A stretch of DNA of 6,292 nucleotides from Deltaproteobacteria bacterium (GTDB lineage Bacteria > Desulfobacterota > Desulfomonilia > UBA1062). Location: positions 1 to 6,292 of the forward strand of contig QMLJ01000080.1 of assembly GCA_003643935.1 (NCBI GenBank), written 5' to 3'. The position numbers were made by a program, and so were the translations under genes. The number at the start of each line of letters is the position of its first letter. The stretch's first letter is position 1. The notes beneath the pieces are model-generated. The model saw nothing but the letters and a program-made list of their open reading frames with translations. It was not told the DNA's origin and ran no database searches. Below, piece after piece: positions 6,021 to 6,292 of this stretch.

Positions 6021-6292
6021 TTATATACCTAGGAATTCTGACGTATCTATTATTGTCACATTACCGTGCTCATCAATGTTCTCGACCAGCACACCTTCGA
6101 AAGATTTCCCACCTCTCTCGCCTAGGGTAACAACCTCTGGTAATAGTGAAAAGAAATCCATCGGATCAACTGCACCTTCTGGGGGCAACACGCCTTTTTC
6201 CTTTATCTTTCCTTGGCTTAAAAGGATTGCACCCATTGCAGCTGGGATGCCTGTACCTTCTCCCAGGGCTTGGCCTTCAGACGCAATCGAGA
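6021..6292 (-). CDS. Saccharopine-dehydrogenase-like protein, C-terminal fragment
   Basis: This is the 3' end of a gene whose start lies beyond the right edge; the frame is open to the edge and gives 89 residues ending in TAA. EGQALGEGTGIPAAMGAI, followed by a short helix and KIKEKGVLPPEGAVDP, matches the C-terminal region of saccharopine dehydrogenase and related NAD(P)-dependent proteins, where TGIPAA and KGV-PPE are recurrent. The family includes lysine-pathway saccharopine reductases, carboxynorspermidine dehydrogenase and many uncharacterised proteins. The Rossmann NAD(P) domain that would confirm activity is outside the window. The tail after the PPE motif is rather long and ends with a small strand-rich segment (GVLVENIDEHGNVTIID). 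The Met at 6236 is internal, not a start. It is the upstream member of a tight pair with the FGGY kinase (one base between stop and ATG), so both are expected on one mRNA. Confidence 0.72.
   Translation of the reverse strand, partial: SIASEGQALGEGTGIPAAMGAILLSQGKIKEKGVLPPEGAVDPMDFFSLLPEVVTLGERGGKSFEGVLVENIDEHGNVTIIDTSEFLGI

Overview
The window carries seven protein-coding genes, two of them cut by its ends, and no RNA genes, insertion sequences or CRISPR. The presence of a multisubunit pyruvate (2-oxoacid):ferredoxin oxidoreductase points to an anaerobic metabolism. Moderate base composition, frequent AGG/AGA arginine and ATA isoleucine codons, purine-rich Shine-Dalgarno sites and an SH3b/coiled-coil/membrane-anchor protein of the YgiM type suggest a Gram-negative anaerobe. 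Desulfobacterota (former Deltaproteobacteria) or a similar phylum would fit, but this is inference; no marker gene settles it.

Layout from left to right. (1) On the plus strand, the last 71 codons of an oxidoreductase alpha subunit (porA-like) are followed 8 bases later by the complete beta subunit (porB-like). The latter has the four-cysteine cluster pattern and the thiamine diphosphate motif. (2) Convergent to it, on the minus strand, is a two-gene unit. The upstream gene encodes a secreted or periplasmic SH3b/coiled-coil protein with one C-terminal membrane anchor. Thirteen bases downstream is a PLP-dependent threonine/serine dehydratase-like enzyme whose ribosome site overlaps the preceding stop. 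(3) A 177-base divergent intergenic region holds a good sigma70-type promoter for the next gene, and a perfect 9-base inverted repeat sits on its spacer and -10 box. (4) On the plus strand is a complete phosphomannomutase/phosphoglucomutase. (5) Convergent to it, on the minus strand, a xylulokinase-like FGGY carbohydrate kinase is preceded with a one-base gap by the C-terminal end of a saccharopine-dehydrogenase-like protein that runs off the right edge.

The genes do not form one obvious pathway. They look like four independent transcription units: central carbon/ferredoxin metabolism, amino-acid deamination tied to an envelope protein, sugar-phosphate supply for envelope polysaccharide, and a sugar kinase coupled to a dehydrogenase. 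I saw no evidence of a new defence or mobile system. The observations most worth a second look are the operator-like palindrome on the mutase promoter and the two unusual tightly spaced gene pairs.
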